Shown piece after piece: positions 28,101 through 42,068 of a stretch of 64,000 nucleotides of DNA. A model generated the notes under the pieces. It was given only the letters and a program-made list of their open reading frames with translations. It had not been told where the DNA came from and made no database searches. The translations under genes and the position numbers were made by a program. Position 1 is the first letter of the stretch; every line of letters starts with the position of its first letter. Origin of the DNA: Gorsachius magnificus (taxonomy: Eukaryota > Chordata > Aves > Pelecaniformes > Ardeidae); NCBI GenBank assembly GCA_034008185.1, contig CM067081.1, forward strand, positions 187,633,510 to 187,697,509, given 5' to 3'.

Positions 28101-30154
28101 GGATACCAGCCCACAGCTAAAAATTTGCAGATCTATATAACCAAGCACATTAAACAGTCCTCCTGGGTAATGTATAACCAGAAGTAACTCTCATAATTCA
28201 GCACACACTATGGGAAGAGCTATTACGACCACGTCTGTTCACCTTTTTTGGTCCAATCCATTTTCAAAAGAAGCTGTGCATATTGTCAACATAATGAATG
28301 AAATCACAAGACTCCTCATAAATTTTAAATGTCCTAAGGGGTTTCTTCACCTTCATGTGAAATCTGAGTACTGTATGCTTAAACTGGTGTGGGTTTTTTT
28401 TAAAATTAAATTATGCATTTTGATGAATGTGCCCTTTTATTGGCTGCATCAGCATTCTGTAAAATGCCTGAAAGTGAAAACATTCAGCAATATTATAGCT
28501 GTGTTTTTGTAGATTAGTCCTGGTTTACTGTATAATCCCTTCAAACTGCACTGCTCTTCATTACAGTAGAAGCTCTTCCCATATATCTCCCCTTATGCCT
28601 TAGAGATTCTATTATTTATTTTAGTATGAAGAACACTATTAAAAGAAAATATTTTTTAAAAGGTACCGTGAAATTCCTTAAGGAAGGGGGTTTTATATCA
28701 TTCTAACAAAAAATTCTCTGAATTCTAGTAAGAGAGAAAGAGCAACACTTCATTGTAAATACAGGATAAGAATACTGCATGTCTTCTGTTCTGTCAAATG
28801 TAGTAACACAGAATATATTTTATTCTTTGTAAAGCAAATGTTCCCTGGAATAATCCTTTTATAGAAGGAAGCTTTGCTGGGTTATTTTTGTAACTGAACT
28901 AGAAAGCAACTGAGTGAGTACGTCAGTGTTGGTCAGAGTTCGGTATATTTAGTAAAACAAAATCTTTGTTCCTATTATACAGCAGCCTTCAATATTGTCC
29001 TGACATTCTTTCATCAGTAAAAGGAAAATATCTGAGAGGCTGCGAATTTCTAAAGTTAAACCAGTAACTGTAAAAAAGGAATCCACTGTGCGATGAAAAG
29101 TATAAAAACAGATTTACTCAAGTTTGAAGACTACCATTTTCTTCAGAACAACTTGCTCCTCTCCCTGAACCATTACTGTTTCCACTAATTTTAATACACA
29201 GCAGAAAGGTATCACAGCAGGATTTTGTAAACAACAAATAAAAGTATTAGATACATGATGAGTCATTAGTATGAGAAATAAAAAAAAAGAGCAGCACAGG
29301 TGTGGAGTTTTTTTGAGGTTTCTGTTCTGTCATTTGGAAAAAAGTATTTTTTGTAGGATTCATAATAAACTTTGAAGTTTGATAGCAGAATTTGAAACCA
29401 TCATAAAAAAACCCTACATAAAACCAATACATCTGGCTACAGGCACATTTCTCACTATAATACAGCAGGGAAGCTTAATCTTGAAAGTACATGAACCTTT
29501 CTCCTGCTTTCTTACTTTGCATAGATTTCACAATGACGGTCTTCACAGATGCAAGTTAGAAGTACAAAAAAATGGCAGAAGTAACTAAAAATCAAATAAA
29601 CACACCTCACCCTAAGGGTGCCATCACTAAATAATTGTGGACATGAAGAAAAATTATCACGGTATTCATTTCCTCTTCCAGAACTACTTCTTCAAAAATA
29701 TCTTGATATCACTAAGATAAATTTAATACTAGATACAAATCATGTAGCTTGGAGCTAATGTTAATGGAAGATAACAATGTTAATGTCCGAACTTACTGTC
29801 TGGTATATGGATACCTTCCTACATAAAGTACAGAAAATGGCGATCATCTTTGAGTATTTCTCATTTTGCTATTATATCTACGCATAGGAAGATGAAGTTT
29901 GAGCAAGAAATACACACTCTTCACATAACTGGCAACTTCTTATGTTTGAGAAAAGTGAATCTGGAGAGATTATTTGATTCTAACTGATGCTCTGAAGACT
30001 GTGCTTAGACTCCCATACATCCCAACCTCGATTCTACATAAAGAGCTACTGAGATACGCAACACTGGCACAATTTTCAGCTAAATCTGACATCCAAAATT
30101 GAAACCTAATACTCAGACGCATGGATCTGTGATATTCCCTGGATGAAGAACAAA

Positions 30155-30340
30155 AAATACCCAGTAATTTTTGCAATTTGTTGCCACAGAAAGTTGTAGA
30201 GAGAGGTAACATTTAGCAGTTTATGGATCAGCTGTCCCTGAACTTCTTTAGTTTTAAAAAGATGCTGGACAAATTCAGGGACTATATTAATGGAAAGAAG
30301 CATATCCAATGGCTGTCAATACTGAGGAACTAAAAGGGGA
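30155..30340 (+). mobile_element. Possible ancient CR1-like LINE remnant
   Basis: The sequence TTGCCACAGAAAGTTGTAGA, then TTTAAAAAGATGCTGGACAA, then ATTAATGGAAAGAAGCATAT and CCAATGGCTGTCAATACTGA follows the order of the C-terminal ORF2 and 3' region of old amniote CR1/L3-type LINEs (xLPxxVV..., FKxxLDxF..., then a 'small ATGGCTATTA' block). An extra stretch of about 35 bases near 30217-30251 interrupts it. It is very diverged, so the call is by pattern only. Confidence 0.5.
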
Positions 30341-30901
30341 ACTGACCACAGATAGGGAAAGCATATGATACTTGCCACCTTCTTTTGCCAGTTTTGGAAA
30401 CAGATACTGGAGTAAATGTTTTCTTTGTCAGAAATTTCCAGTAAGGAACCTTAGATTTCATTGGAATTATAACCTACACATCCCAATTTCTGACTGTCCA
30501 TCTTATTTTGGCAATTGCTATGCCAGAAATTTAATTTATAAGTCTGTGGTTTAAAAGATCTCCCAGCTACCCTCCTACCAGAGCCCTTACTAAAGGACTT
30601 CATTTCAAGATTTACTTTGGCTTGCAGTAAATTGGGGCTAAGCCAGCTTTCATGTGTTAGTTCTTAGTTGAAGGTACTGCTCCTTTTAAACCTTCCATGC
30701 TTAATGAGCATCAAAATTATTTTGTGTTTTTAAAGTGTTATGAATTTTGACTTTAATTTTGTAATTTCATTCTAGTACAGAATAAAATGAAACAAACTTT
30801 TTTCTACATGATGAATGCTATTTCTTGGTAATGTTGTTGTTCCAAGTAAAATCTCTGTCAGGTATTTTTAAGATGCATACAATACAATGTCCTTGTACCG
30901 T

Positions 30902-30943
30902 ATTTAATGGAACTTAATTTAATTACCATATTTAATGGAACAC
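30902..30943. repeat. Short direct repeat (TATTTAATGGAAC)
   Basis: TATTTAATGGAAC occurs at 30901-30913 and again at 30929-30941, separated by AT-rich sequence. Confidence 0.6.
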
Positions 30944-33900
30944 ACAAGCCCTTATGTAACACTGATGTCTCCATCATTTGTATCAGTAATTTCATTAAGG
31001 CTTTTTTAACTTTCTTGCATCAACTGGCACTCAATTTATCATTTTTTGTGCTCACTTCACAGGTCTATACTACACTTTCCAAGAGCCTACTCTATTTAGA
31101 AGTCCAAAAGCTTTAGCTTAAAAATCTCAGAGATTATTATTGCCTGATATTTTCAGTAAAGCTTATCAAATAGGAAAGAGTTATAAATACAGTGCTTAGT
31201 AGATTGACACCCAGGTTGGTTACTAATGGGGACAGGTAGCCTGAGAAAGAAACCAGGAAAGAAGTAGTTAAAAGGTATCATCTGCTCTGACAGATTCAGA
31301 GATTACTGGTTATCCTAATAATATCACTCACTTCTGAAACTGTTCCATACACCATGTTAAATGTAGGTATCAATAAAGGAACTAAGGGTCGGAAGTTCTC
31401 ATTATGGTCAACACTATCAATGGAGCCTGGATTTTGATGTCCCACTTCTAATACATCTATTTGAGTAGAGCTGAAACTCCTCCTGCTATACTAATATACC
31501 CAGTGTTAATGCAGTATACTATTAGTCAAAGATGAAGTTTGGGATTGTACAGTGACCGAAGCCCCTATACAATATGCCATAACACCATTTCAAAGCACAA
31601 GAGCCTAAACAATAAGTATTTAGTTAAATATATATGTATTTAAAAGAAAAAATTTCTTTCAATTCATCACTTGTGTGAGAACTTCAGCATTCTCTTTTAA
31701 ACCCCTGTCATAAAATACTGCTTGAAAATCCTCTTAGAACAATGTGGTGAGAATCTAATTAAATCAAGTTACTGAACTGTATCCATAAACAGTGATTTTA
31801 ATTCTGTCAACTTAGTATCACTAATGCCATCCATAAATTTTGTCATGTTTACAAAGAAACCATGAAAAAGTCACAGTTTCACTACATAATAAGTTATGCT
31901 CTCTTGTGTGACTTTAATGGGCTCTGTTAGGATAACAGCAGCCAGCCAATTTAAAATTTTCAGGCTTCATTTTGTCGGCATCTGTGATCCAAAGGGTCAT
32001 TCATTAAATTATGACCTTTTTTCTTCTGTGTGGTTTAACAGACAGACAGGAAGGAAGGGAAAAAAGAAGATATTGATGTAAATACAAGAACAGTAAGGAA
32101 GACCCTCAATATTATCTAATTACTTGCAAGTATAACTCATTAACAGATGCTTGATCACAACAGCATGAAAATTTGACTGTAATATTGAAGACCCTTGTTG
32201 GTCAGCTATTACAATCTCACAGAAGGAGGCTCCAAGATATGTACAGTGAAGAGTAAGAGATGTCACCCTGAAATTTAAGATATAACATGGAAAATATTTT
32301 TCCTGAGCCTAAGTAAACTGCATGTAAATAATCCTTAAAATTGTATAGTGAAACAAATTCAAATACGTTCATTACTATTTGATCACCTAGGTTAGGGACA
32401 GCAGTAGAAAACTCATATAGAAATATGTTTTTAGTCTAAATTAAAATCCATGGCATTTATTTGGCCCATCACTTAAAACAAAATGTCTAAGGATAATTGA
32501 TAAAACCTCATTCCTGGAAGAGCTCATTTTTCTCCATTGACTAGAAAGAAATTCTGGTGAGCAGACTTGATTTATGATATCTAACTATTAAAACAATAGG
32601 GATAATTAGAGTAAGTTTAACACAGAAACCCCCCTTGAGGTAATGAAGAAATCTATGTGGAGTTTCTTGAACAATGATGCTCCTGCCCAAGATCAGCATC
32701 CTTAGGCATGACAAAATATAAATAATAAAAAAAAAACCCAGTCTAAAGGCTTCATCCATAAGGCTTCATTAGAGACTCTTCAAATGCAAAAAAAAAAAAA
32801 AAAAACAAACAAGTCAAAAGATGCCATGAAGAAAGGAAAAGATTTCCTTGCTGGCCAAACCTTAACAGATGAACTAGTCTGAAAAAGGAAAGCATTAATG
32901 TAACCTGTTCATTTAAGGAAGTCTGCAATGACAAAATAAAACAAAAAGGAACCAAAGCAGAAGTAAAATTAAGATGTCACAACTTCTTCTCTGGAATCTC
33001 TAGTGAATAGAGGCTCCACCAAAATGCAGCTAGGAGCAACGGAAACAGAACAATCTCACAAAGTTTCAATTGTAGAATTTTTTTCTCCATCACAGGCCTG
33101 TTCTCCGCTTCCTTGCTTTCTCTGTGATGTTTCTGTAGGTGTTAATTAGGACAGGCTGAAAGTGGCATGATTGACATCCCAAGATTTACACACTCGAATG
33201 GAGTGAGGGTTGAAAAGCAGGTCATTGTCCAGTGGAACACCACCTGCGGCTTGGGTAGGACCTTGGATACAGATGCAATCTAAGCACCAAAACTGATTAA
33301 CTAGAGACAAACCTAAACACGTGCTTCTTTAGCAACCTTCTACATAAATCTCATAATCACATTGGTTGCAGTGCTACAAATTCCCTTCAGCTTGTTAGTA
33401 TTCTCCTGAATATAACAATCCAAAGACAGCCAGAAAACAACTTTAGAAAGAGATGTCATTTCCCTGTAAATACACAAGTCAGAATGATTATTTTTTTAAA
33501 CACGCCCTAAACTGAAAGAACCCTCATATGTGTTTCCTATTCATTACTAAAACAGTGAATAATCCCCATATCCAAGTAGAAGCTTACCATTCTATAGGGA
33601 GGACCTTCAGCTGCTGCACTATGCACGTTCTATGCAATCTGATGAACAGGGATTTTATTTTCAAATACAACACTGTGTCATTCTAGGATCTAAAAATTTT
33701 AAATACAATATAGGCCATAAATACATCTATAAAGCAACACACTAAAGTAGTATAAATAATGCTTTTAATCTTTTATTTTTTCAATAAACTGTAAAATAAA
33801 TACATTTAACATTTTCCTTTTTGCTATTTTTTAAGTCTTCTGATTTTCGGAACTGGTTTAAAGTATATATTGGATTTGGACCCTAAGGAGAAAAAGTTGT

Positions 33901-34909
33901 GAGTAATCTTCTGGGCTGTAGGTTGGAAGAGCAAGACGGGGATTACAGTCTCTCTTCTCACAGGCAATATGAACCTCATACACTCTAAGGAATTACGATA
34001 ACAGGGATTCCAAATCCTTTCACAGTCTGGGTTCTCAGCAGTACCAATCACTGCTTTTGTTCCAAGTCACACAGGGAAAGGAGAAAATGACTGACTTTCA
34101 TAAAGAGCATACACATTTAAGAACTTTTGCAATGGGTGTGAGTGGTACGCTGCAGCCATTCTGCTACTGCATGCCAACTGCTTCAAAATATGATGCCTAT
34201 GTGTCCATACTTAATATTTCCCAAATGGATTATGTAATCTGAAATTAGTCTATAAATATTACATACTCATAATAAGCACTATCAAATTATTATGCAAGCC
34301 TCTTGTTTGACAGCATGTATATCATAAATACTTTTTTTTAAATTATAATCTCACCAATTTACATTACATTAATGATTTTGCTATTACAGTTCATGAATTC
34401 CTAGTGTGGCTAATCTTCTTCCTAAGTTAAAGATCATTTTGAATATCAGCTATTCATAGCAGTCTACATCTGTTCACCTTTTGTACTTGGATCAAACTTA
34501 CGTAGCAACCTCCAAAATCAGTTTATTCTTAGAAAACACATGGGACACTTATCAGGACCATATGAACACAGGAATCATAAACCTGTTGCATTTAAAGTGC
34601 ATGTTTAAAAAAAGGGTTCTTCATGAGGTAACATTAAAAATTGTATGACTTATCTTCATGTCAAAAAAGCAGTGCTCATGACAAAAGCAGTATTAGCGTG
34701 TTTTATTTGTTCACTTTGTCAACTACAAGTATGAGACAAAGAGAAAAATAGCAGAATCTTTACTGAGCCCATTCCAGTATCAGTCATATTACTATTAACT
34801 TATCATAAAGCAGGAGTATAACTGGTAGATTAGAGACACCAAAATGGATTATTTCTAGCCTGCAGTAATGTTTTGTGCTAATAAGACCAAATGCTCTGTA
34901 CATGTTGTC

Positions 34910-35245
34910 TGAACACCAGGGGCTGACACACGTTTGCTAGCCCTGCCGTTAGCACCTAGACAATGTACTTGTTGCTGCAATGTAATACCTCATGAGCTTT
35001 AGCAAACAGCATACAGCTGCACGCAGGAACTGAAACAAGCCACACAGCAGAGCTAAATGTAGTTGCTAGCAGAAATTTCTAGAATAGCCCAGGAGGGCTT
35101 TTACAAATCAGGACATGAAGAGTCCCTTCAAATTTAAATTTCCCTTGGCGGTTAACTGCTGCTGCATTAGCAAATCTTGTGAACTGAAAAGCCCTGCTGA
35201 GTTGCCTTACATATAGTTATAGCGCCGCTGAAATCCTAAACACAA
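34910..35245. other. Complex, possibly constrained intronic segment
   Basis: Sequence complexity is high and low-complexity runs are absent compared with the surroundings. It contains E-box-like CAGCTG, repeated CTGCTG-rich words, TTTAAATTTCCC and CGCCGCTG. No open frame supports coding. This is the type of sequence in which conserved noncoding elements occur, but conservation cannot be seen from one genome. Confidence 0.2.
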
Positions 35246-37387
35246 CTGTCTTTGCAAGCCCTAAGTATTTTCAAATGTGTCAATTCATTCACAGACTAGA
35301 GAGATATGTTATACCTGATTATCAACCACAAGTAAAAGCTGATTAAAATATACATAAAAACAAACACACAAAACCCCCTAGTGTTATACGGGAGAAAAGT
35401 GGAAACTATTCAGAATTATACAGCTGGAATAATGATGATTTTAGAAAAGTGGGAGACAACAGCTCCTAAGCTGCACACCTCAGTCCTCCAGTTTTAAGGT
35501 AACACAACACAGAATCAACGATTACACTGTCTAAATACTTAAACAGACCTCAACACACTTTATGCATTCACAAACTCTGTAGTCTTTTCAACAACAGAAA
35601 TGGTCACAGGATTACAAATAGAACTGACCAGAAGAATAAAACTGGAAGGCCAGCTACTCAAAACTTTCTCAAAGATAACCACTGAGATAATGCCTCAAAA
35701 AGGAAAGGCAAAAGGGGAAAAAAAGGAGGAAATGTTCTATATGAACATGCTCAGCTGTTTCAATTATCAAAACTAAGAAGCATCTAGACAAAGTTTCAAA
35801 TATTAAGATGCACTTTTCTGCTAAATTTGGGTTCAGATATTCAGAGGTCCTTTGTTTTGCTACATCAGGTTTAACTTAATATTGGCTAACACATTTTCAC
35901 AACATCATCAATTTCTCTCAGCAAAGACTCATCCCAACATCGCGCCTTCCCATCACTGTCAGTTTTAAGACATATGGAATGAGGTGCCCTCTCTCTCAAT
36001 TACATGCTAGTACTGCAGTCCTGATGATGCACAAAAAACACTGTCTGACCACAGGAAAGCACAAGGTTTCATACAGTAAGGGTGACAAGTGATAAGTCAA
36101 TTTATTTTAAAAAAAAAAATCTAGCTACGTTCAATATTACAGTCCAGATATCATGGGATAACGTAAAGGTCAAACATTATCTTACAAAGTCAGAAGAGGC
36201 CCCCGAAAGAGTATCGTTCTTACAGTTTCCTGGCTTTGCAAGGTATTTTAAATATGTTACAATAAACATATGTCAACTATACCAATAGCCCACTTCGGTT
36301 CTCAAAGGTGTGCATGCTGTTCCTATGAAGTAGTAGTTATATTGACCTAGAACAATCTATATTCTTCACAAGTTTTACAAAGAAATCACCGCTCACAGTG
36401 AGGAAAGTGTAGTTAACAACACAGTCAGCATTTCACTTTCTACGGAAGCTATTCTTATTTTAAACAGAAATCTGAAACCATCCCATCATAAGCTGTTTGG
36501 AACAATGACGCTAAGTCTCTAATTCTGTCTCATGGATTCAGCTAAGCTATTATCAATTAAGGATATGGAATATAATTTGGAATTAAGTTTTCCCCTTTAA
36601 TGTTAAACAGATAAGCCTTTGAACTCAAGGAAAGTGCAAACTAATACAAATCTGATGTAGAAAAATACTACTGTCAGTGTCCTGTAGGACTGAGGAACAC
36701 GCTGTGCATGATCGCGCATTTAAATGTCTTCCCAACAGTATCTGTTTACTAAGGTCAAACTCAGCACCAGTTTAAAAAGAGACTGTTCTGAGGGCGAAGG
36801 GGATCTGATGCAGACACAAACATCCCAGCAGGCCTTCTGGGTGTACAGGATGCTATTATCTTTTGCTTGCTGACAATATATTTCCCTTTATATGGCAAGA
36901 CCGCACTTCTCTCATTACAGTTGCCCTAGTTCTTGAAACATCAAAGTTATTGTTCTGAGAATGCCACTAATTTTTCCCTTAAAGCAAACATATAAAACAA
37001 CACCTAACACAAGAAATATGATTACTAGGTACCTCTTTTTTGCCTTAAAATATACACCATTAATTATCGAAACACTAAATGGCACTATGCTATGGATCTT
37101 GGTTTTAAGTCAACTATAAATTTAAGTTTTTACCTCTACCTTTTTCTCTAGTCCAAATTTCTGTTTATATTCTACTTTTTTACATTTCATGAAGGTAGCC
37201 ATAAAAGAAGATACCTACACTACCAGGGAAAATCTGAGCTAAGTGGCTAGCGAATAGCAGGCTAGCTCATTCTGCTCCATACTGGCAGAGGAGACCGGTC
37301 AAGTTCAAATCAATTTAAGTTCTATTTATGAAATAAATGAAAAAGATTCTTGTAGATTCTTCCTACATCAAGTCATTAAATTACAGC

Positions 37388-37431
37388 CATGACACTAAAA
37401 TTTGTAGGTCATGACACTAAAATTTGTAGGT
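37388..37431. repeat. Perfect tandem duplication, 2 x 22 bp
   Basis: The 22-base unit starting CATGACACTAAAATTTG and ending GTAGGT occurs twice head to tail without mismatch (37388-37409, 37410-37431). The lack of differences suggests a recent duplication, or an assembly artefact. Confidence 0.95.
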
Positions 37432-38109
37432 AACCTCTCTGCTTTCTGTTTCTATCATATTAATTTTTTTGCCTTCATTTTAGGTGTCTTTTATACTTTA
37501 CTCCTGACACATTTCTCTCTGGTTTACAGTCAAAATGTTGACCCTGTCCCTTATGAATGAATCCAGTCAGACTTAACTGAAAATTTAACAAGTGAGCAAA
37601 CAATTACTTGTGTACTTTTCCAGGCTCCTCTTCTCACTTGGGAACTGCTCTCCACGTACATTTGCAAAGCAGTTCCCTTCACTACAGTGTGTTAAACATG
37701 ACCCAATGTTCAGCTGTCCGCATGCAGACTGCCACCCACCCCACTGATTGCTTCACCATATGCATCTGCCTGAATCTACTAATTGTTTCTGATTTAGAGA
37801 ATTTACAATCTAGTTATAAAACACAAATGCAATCTTACCATTCTCTGTACGTTCAGCGATTAACACAACAGGCTTCCAATGCATGACTGGGCCTTTAGGC
37901 AACTGCTGTAAGACAAAAATCACAACCACATCTACAGAGTAAGAGGATTTTAGAAACTCCACTTTTGTGTTATAAAAAGAATTATAATCAGCATAATTCA
38001 TATTCTAAACACTAACTGGTAATATTGACTTGTACCTTTGAAAGGGTATAGCAATTATGTCTAACATCTTAAAACTTCCATTGTTGAAATGCCATTTGAT
38101 GCAGACAAA

Positions 38110-38427
38110 CAGAGTAATTCAGGTTGCAAGGGACCACTGGGATTCATCTGCTGCAACTGCAAAGCTGGATTAGGGTGTTTGGGCTTTGACTTGTCAAGTT
38201 TTGAATGCATCCAAGGATGGAGGTTTCACAATCTCTCTGACTAATGACTTAGCCATTCTAATTGTGCAGGGTTTTTTTCCTTATATCTGGTCTTGCTGCA
38301 GTTGTGACCATTGTCTCTCGTCCCTTTGCTGCGCACCTCTGAGAAGAGTTTGATTCCATTTCTCTGTAGCTAATCAACAGACAGACAGTTGACAACAGCT
38401 GGTAAGGTCCCCTCTCAGCTGAACAAA
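38110..38427 (-). mobile_element. CR1 LINE, diverged 3' fragment
   Basis: The plus strand shows a reverse-complement CR1 3' region: CAGGTTGCAAGGGACCACTG near the 3' terminus, CCAAGGATGGAGGTTTCACA in the middle, the CTGCAGTTGTGACC...CTGCGCACCTCTGAGAAGAG block, and GTCCCCTCTCAGCTGAACAA at the 5' break. The terminal short repeats are missing, and divergence is much greater than in the 41691 copy. Confidence 0.85.
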
Positions 38428-39714
38428 TATATATGCATGTATTTAAACACAAATTTTGTTCAGTTGCACTTTCCAGGAGCAGCTGATTGCACATAAAAAA
38501 ACTAATGTTACATTCATGAATACAGCCTAATATAATTTCCCTAGAAAATACAGTGATGATAAGGTTAATTATAATTTTAAACCTGATAATTTGCCATTCC
38601 CTTGTTTTTGCCTTTGCTAACAGGCTGAAAAAACAGAAAACAAGGCCAAGACTCTGCTTATTGCATGCAAAAATATTCATGCCCACAATATACTCAGCAC
38701 AGGTCAAGACCCATGATTTTTCTTCCAACTTCACCAATTAGACTGGAAATAAATATTTCTGATGTGTAAGCAGAATTCACTTTGTCAGCGTATGTATAGT
38801 TCATTGAAAGATTCCTAGAAGTAACATTCTGCAGTTAATATTTATGGCTGCTCATAATACAACTGACTAAGCTGGCTTAGGGGAAGTTATTACTAAAAGA
38901 TATGAAGTCAGCTGTGGCAGTATTTAAACTATAATTTGTCCAAGAACACACTGTATGAAATAGCCTGTATAATAAAATATCACCTCAGTATTTCCCAGAC
39001 TGTACACAAAATAAAAGCAGCCTCACTGCAGAAAAGGCTAAAATGTATTTAGATATCTTTTTGTGTACTCAAAAACTACAGAACCAATTTCATTTGTTTA
39101 ATAGCTTATGTCCAGGACTTAAAAAAAAAAAAAAAATTATCAAGCTTCATCGCTTAAGAAAAATTACTGCATTCTAGGTTTCAAGCATTGTTGAATCACA
39201 TTAAAACATCCTACGTACATTTCTCTGTTAAAGCTGTCAAACTATTGCAGGTAACAGAACTTAGCATTGGGATATGCAAGCCTTGATGTTAAGGAACTGG
39301 ATCTCTCTGAAAGAGAATGGTTTCATATGGAGAAGAAAGGGTAAGCTGATCTCCAGAGCTGTTCTGCAAAAAAGATTTTTCGTTATTCCCTCCCTTTCTA
39401 AGTATAGAACAACTTCTTTGAAACACAAGTTGATAGGGCATCTTTAGAGCCAGAATGTGTATTACTCTTGAATCATTCACTATTCAAGTAAAGCAATATG
39501 AAAGGTAAGATCTTAATCTAGTGTGAAATTTATCTTAAACTGAATCTAGTATTTCATCAATTCAGCACAACAAATTTCATCAGTTCAGTGGAACCTAAGT
39601 TTAAGTACTTTGATACGTATCTTCTTTAGGAATCATAGTAGGTGCATTGGCTTCCTCACAAGTCCTTTACCTTCAAGGGAAAGAAATTACTTTACTTTCA
39701 ACAAACTACCAAGT

Positions 39715-39750
39715 TACTTTCAGTTTAACAAGTTTATTTTCAGTTTAACA
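39715..39750. repeat. Short imperfect tandem repeat
   Basis: The string TTTCAGTTTAACAA occurs at 39718-39731 and again at 39738-39751, a local duplication of about 20 bp. Confidence 0.6.
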
Positions 39751-41690
39751 ATCCTCTAAAGCTTCAAGCTATCTGTTCAGCAGATTGAGCACACATTCAA
39801 AAATTATGGTCCATCTATACATATCATAATCAAAAATACACTTGATATTTTTCTGTAAGGATAATCATATGAACACCTATGACTTTTTTTTATCCTATAC
39901 CATCACAGATGTTCAGTCTGAATTTACTTAAGAAGGAGGTGTCTAATCTGAATACCCTATACAGAATGAGCATTGGAATTCCCTGTTAGTTGCTGAAACA
40001 ATCGTATTTCCTGCCTCTTCTAGCAATGAGGTTGTGTAGACTATTCCACTGACTTGTAAAACCTTTCCTAGCTCTAGGTACCTACAAGCAATGCTAGTCA
40101 TAAAAACCCAGTAATTACTTCTCAGCAGTTGGAAATGTACTGAGAAAAAATATATCAAATATTTCCCTATCAGAGTTGTCAATTTTTCTTAAGGTTAAAG
40201 AAAAAAAAGTTTAGGAAAAATATACTGTTACCTTTCTGTACATAAACCACAGCAGGCATTTATATAACCAGATTCTGCTGAAAGCAAAGCAAGTTCCTAG
40301 CATCTAAATTATAAATATTTAAAAAGGTAAAAGTGACATTTTTCTAAACCAAGGCAGGTTTCAAGCTCCTTTTGCTCAACATGACCTTCGCAGGGCACTC
40401 AGCCATCACACTGTAAGGCAGAGAGTTACAGGATCGCAGACAGCTTTCCAGTCAATCAAATCATGCCTGTAATTTCTGCAATATTTCAAGCAGCTGTCCA
40501 CTTAGACCCAGGATATCCAACATACTATGACTGCCCATCATCAAGAACAGTAGAAAAACCTATTCTGTGCTGTTCCCTTTTCTACTGAATAGAGGCAGGT
40601 AAAAGTTACTTTATTTGTTAGAATAGGCTTTTCCCCCCTTCTTGTCTTCATATGCCTGATCACTAAAAAGTGAAGTAAAAATAATTGAATTAATAAATAA
40701 ATTGATTTTGTTTTGAGATTGAAAATAACTGTTAACTGTCCTCCTTCAGCAGAACATATGTCCTCCTATGTATTAATTAGCTGCTAACACCTTATCTGAT
40801 CATCTTACAATTTACAGATCACAACAAAACCAGTTTTTCTCCCATCTTTCTTGCTTTCCAAAGAATCAGACATATATACATTTGGATGAAAGTTCAAATG
40901 TAACCTGTTTTTATTATTCACATCCTAATCTGGCTGAGTTGCGACATAACCATAACTCAGTTATTCCAGCGTAAATACAGATGAGCCAAGAAGAAAAATA
41001 CTTAAACAAGGAGTACAGATCAGTAGATAATCCTGTATAAAACAGCTTTAATCTTGACGCTATTGAATTGGTACTGAGGTTGGTAAGATTGCAGTTTCCC
41101 TCCACTTTCACTAGACTATGTCTTAGTGAAATTTTATGCTACTTATCTCAGCAGTAAATTCAACAAAGTATCACAGACTGTGTATCTGATTTTAGTTATT
41201 TTTGTCAGGTGCCCCAAATGCTGCATTTTAAGTGAAAAGCAAAGGATTTATGCAGCAAAACCAACCCAAGACCAAAACCAACAGCAAAAGACAAATTAAT
41301 AGTGCTTTTTAGTTTTTCCAAGTTGTGCCCTTCAGCCACTATAGGAGCAATACCTCAGATGAGAACAGATGGAATTCTCTTATGAATAGTCATTAAGATT
41401 AAACTATGCTCTAACTAATAGGAATTAACATTTTAAACAGAATTTCTGACAACCACACTGATGTCCATACATTTATTTGAGGGATGCTAACTAGAATGAA
41501 AAAAACTGATTCAGGCAATGGTCTTCTGTTATTAAATTGCAACATTTGCTTTTAGAGTCAAAATTACTGATCTCACAGCAAGGTTCCAGATCCACTTTTA
41601 TCTATTAAGTATCTGATGGACACTTAATACTTTTACCTGACATATGTTTCTGTGATGGAACAATTTATTCTTTTTTTAATTACCAACTAA

Positions 41691-42068
41691 ATCATAGAAT
41701 CATAGAATTGTTTGGGTTGGAAAAGACCTTTAAGATCATCAAGTCCAACTGCTAACCTAACACTGTCATCCCACCACTAAACCATGTCCCTAAGTGCCAC
41801 ATCTACCTGGCTTTTAAATACCTTCAGGGATGGGGAACTCTACCACTTCCCTGGGCAGCCCGTTCCAATGCTTGACAACCCTTTCATTGAAAAAATTTTT
41901 CCTAATGTCCTACCTAAACCTGCCCTGGTGCAGCTTCAAACCATTCCCCCTCGTCCTATCATCTGTTACCAGGGAGAAGAGACCGACCCCCACCTCACTA
42001 CAGCCTCCTGTCAGGCAGTTGTAGAGGGCAATAAGGTCTCCCCTCAGCCTCCTCTTCTCCAGGCTAAA
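41691..42068 (-). mobile_element. CR1 LINE, 3' end fragment
   Basis: Read on the plus strand this is the reverse complement of a CR1 3' end. It starts with the repeat ATCATAGAATCATAGAATTG and GGTTGGAAAAGACC, then runs through CTTCCCTGGGCAGCCCGTTC to the truncation point near CTCCTCTTCTCCAGGCT. It is among the best preserved copies here. It is in sense with IMMP2L, and its 3' terminus is at 41691. Confidence 0.95.

Noticed and set aside
33090..33300. Segment with retroelement-like words (GTCCAGTGGAACACCACC) considered as a retroviral remnant
   Set aside because: No paired LTR ends, no target duplication and no protein motif could be seen.
38258..38737. 159-codon open frame on the minus strand
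   Set aside because: Part of it overlaps the diverged CR1 copy at 38110-38427 and the rest has no recognisable family.
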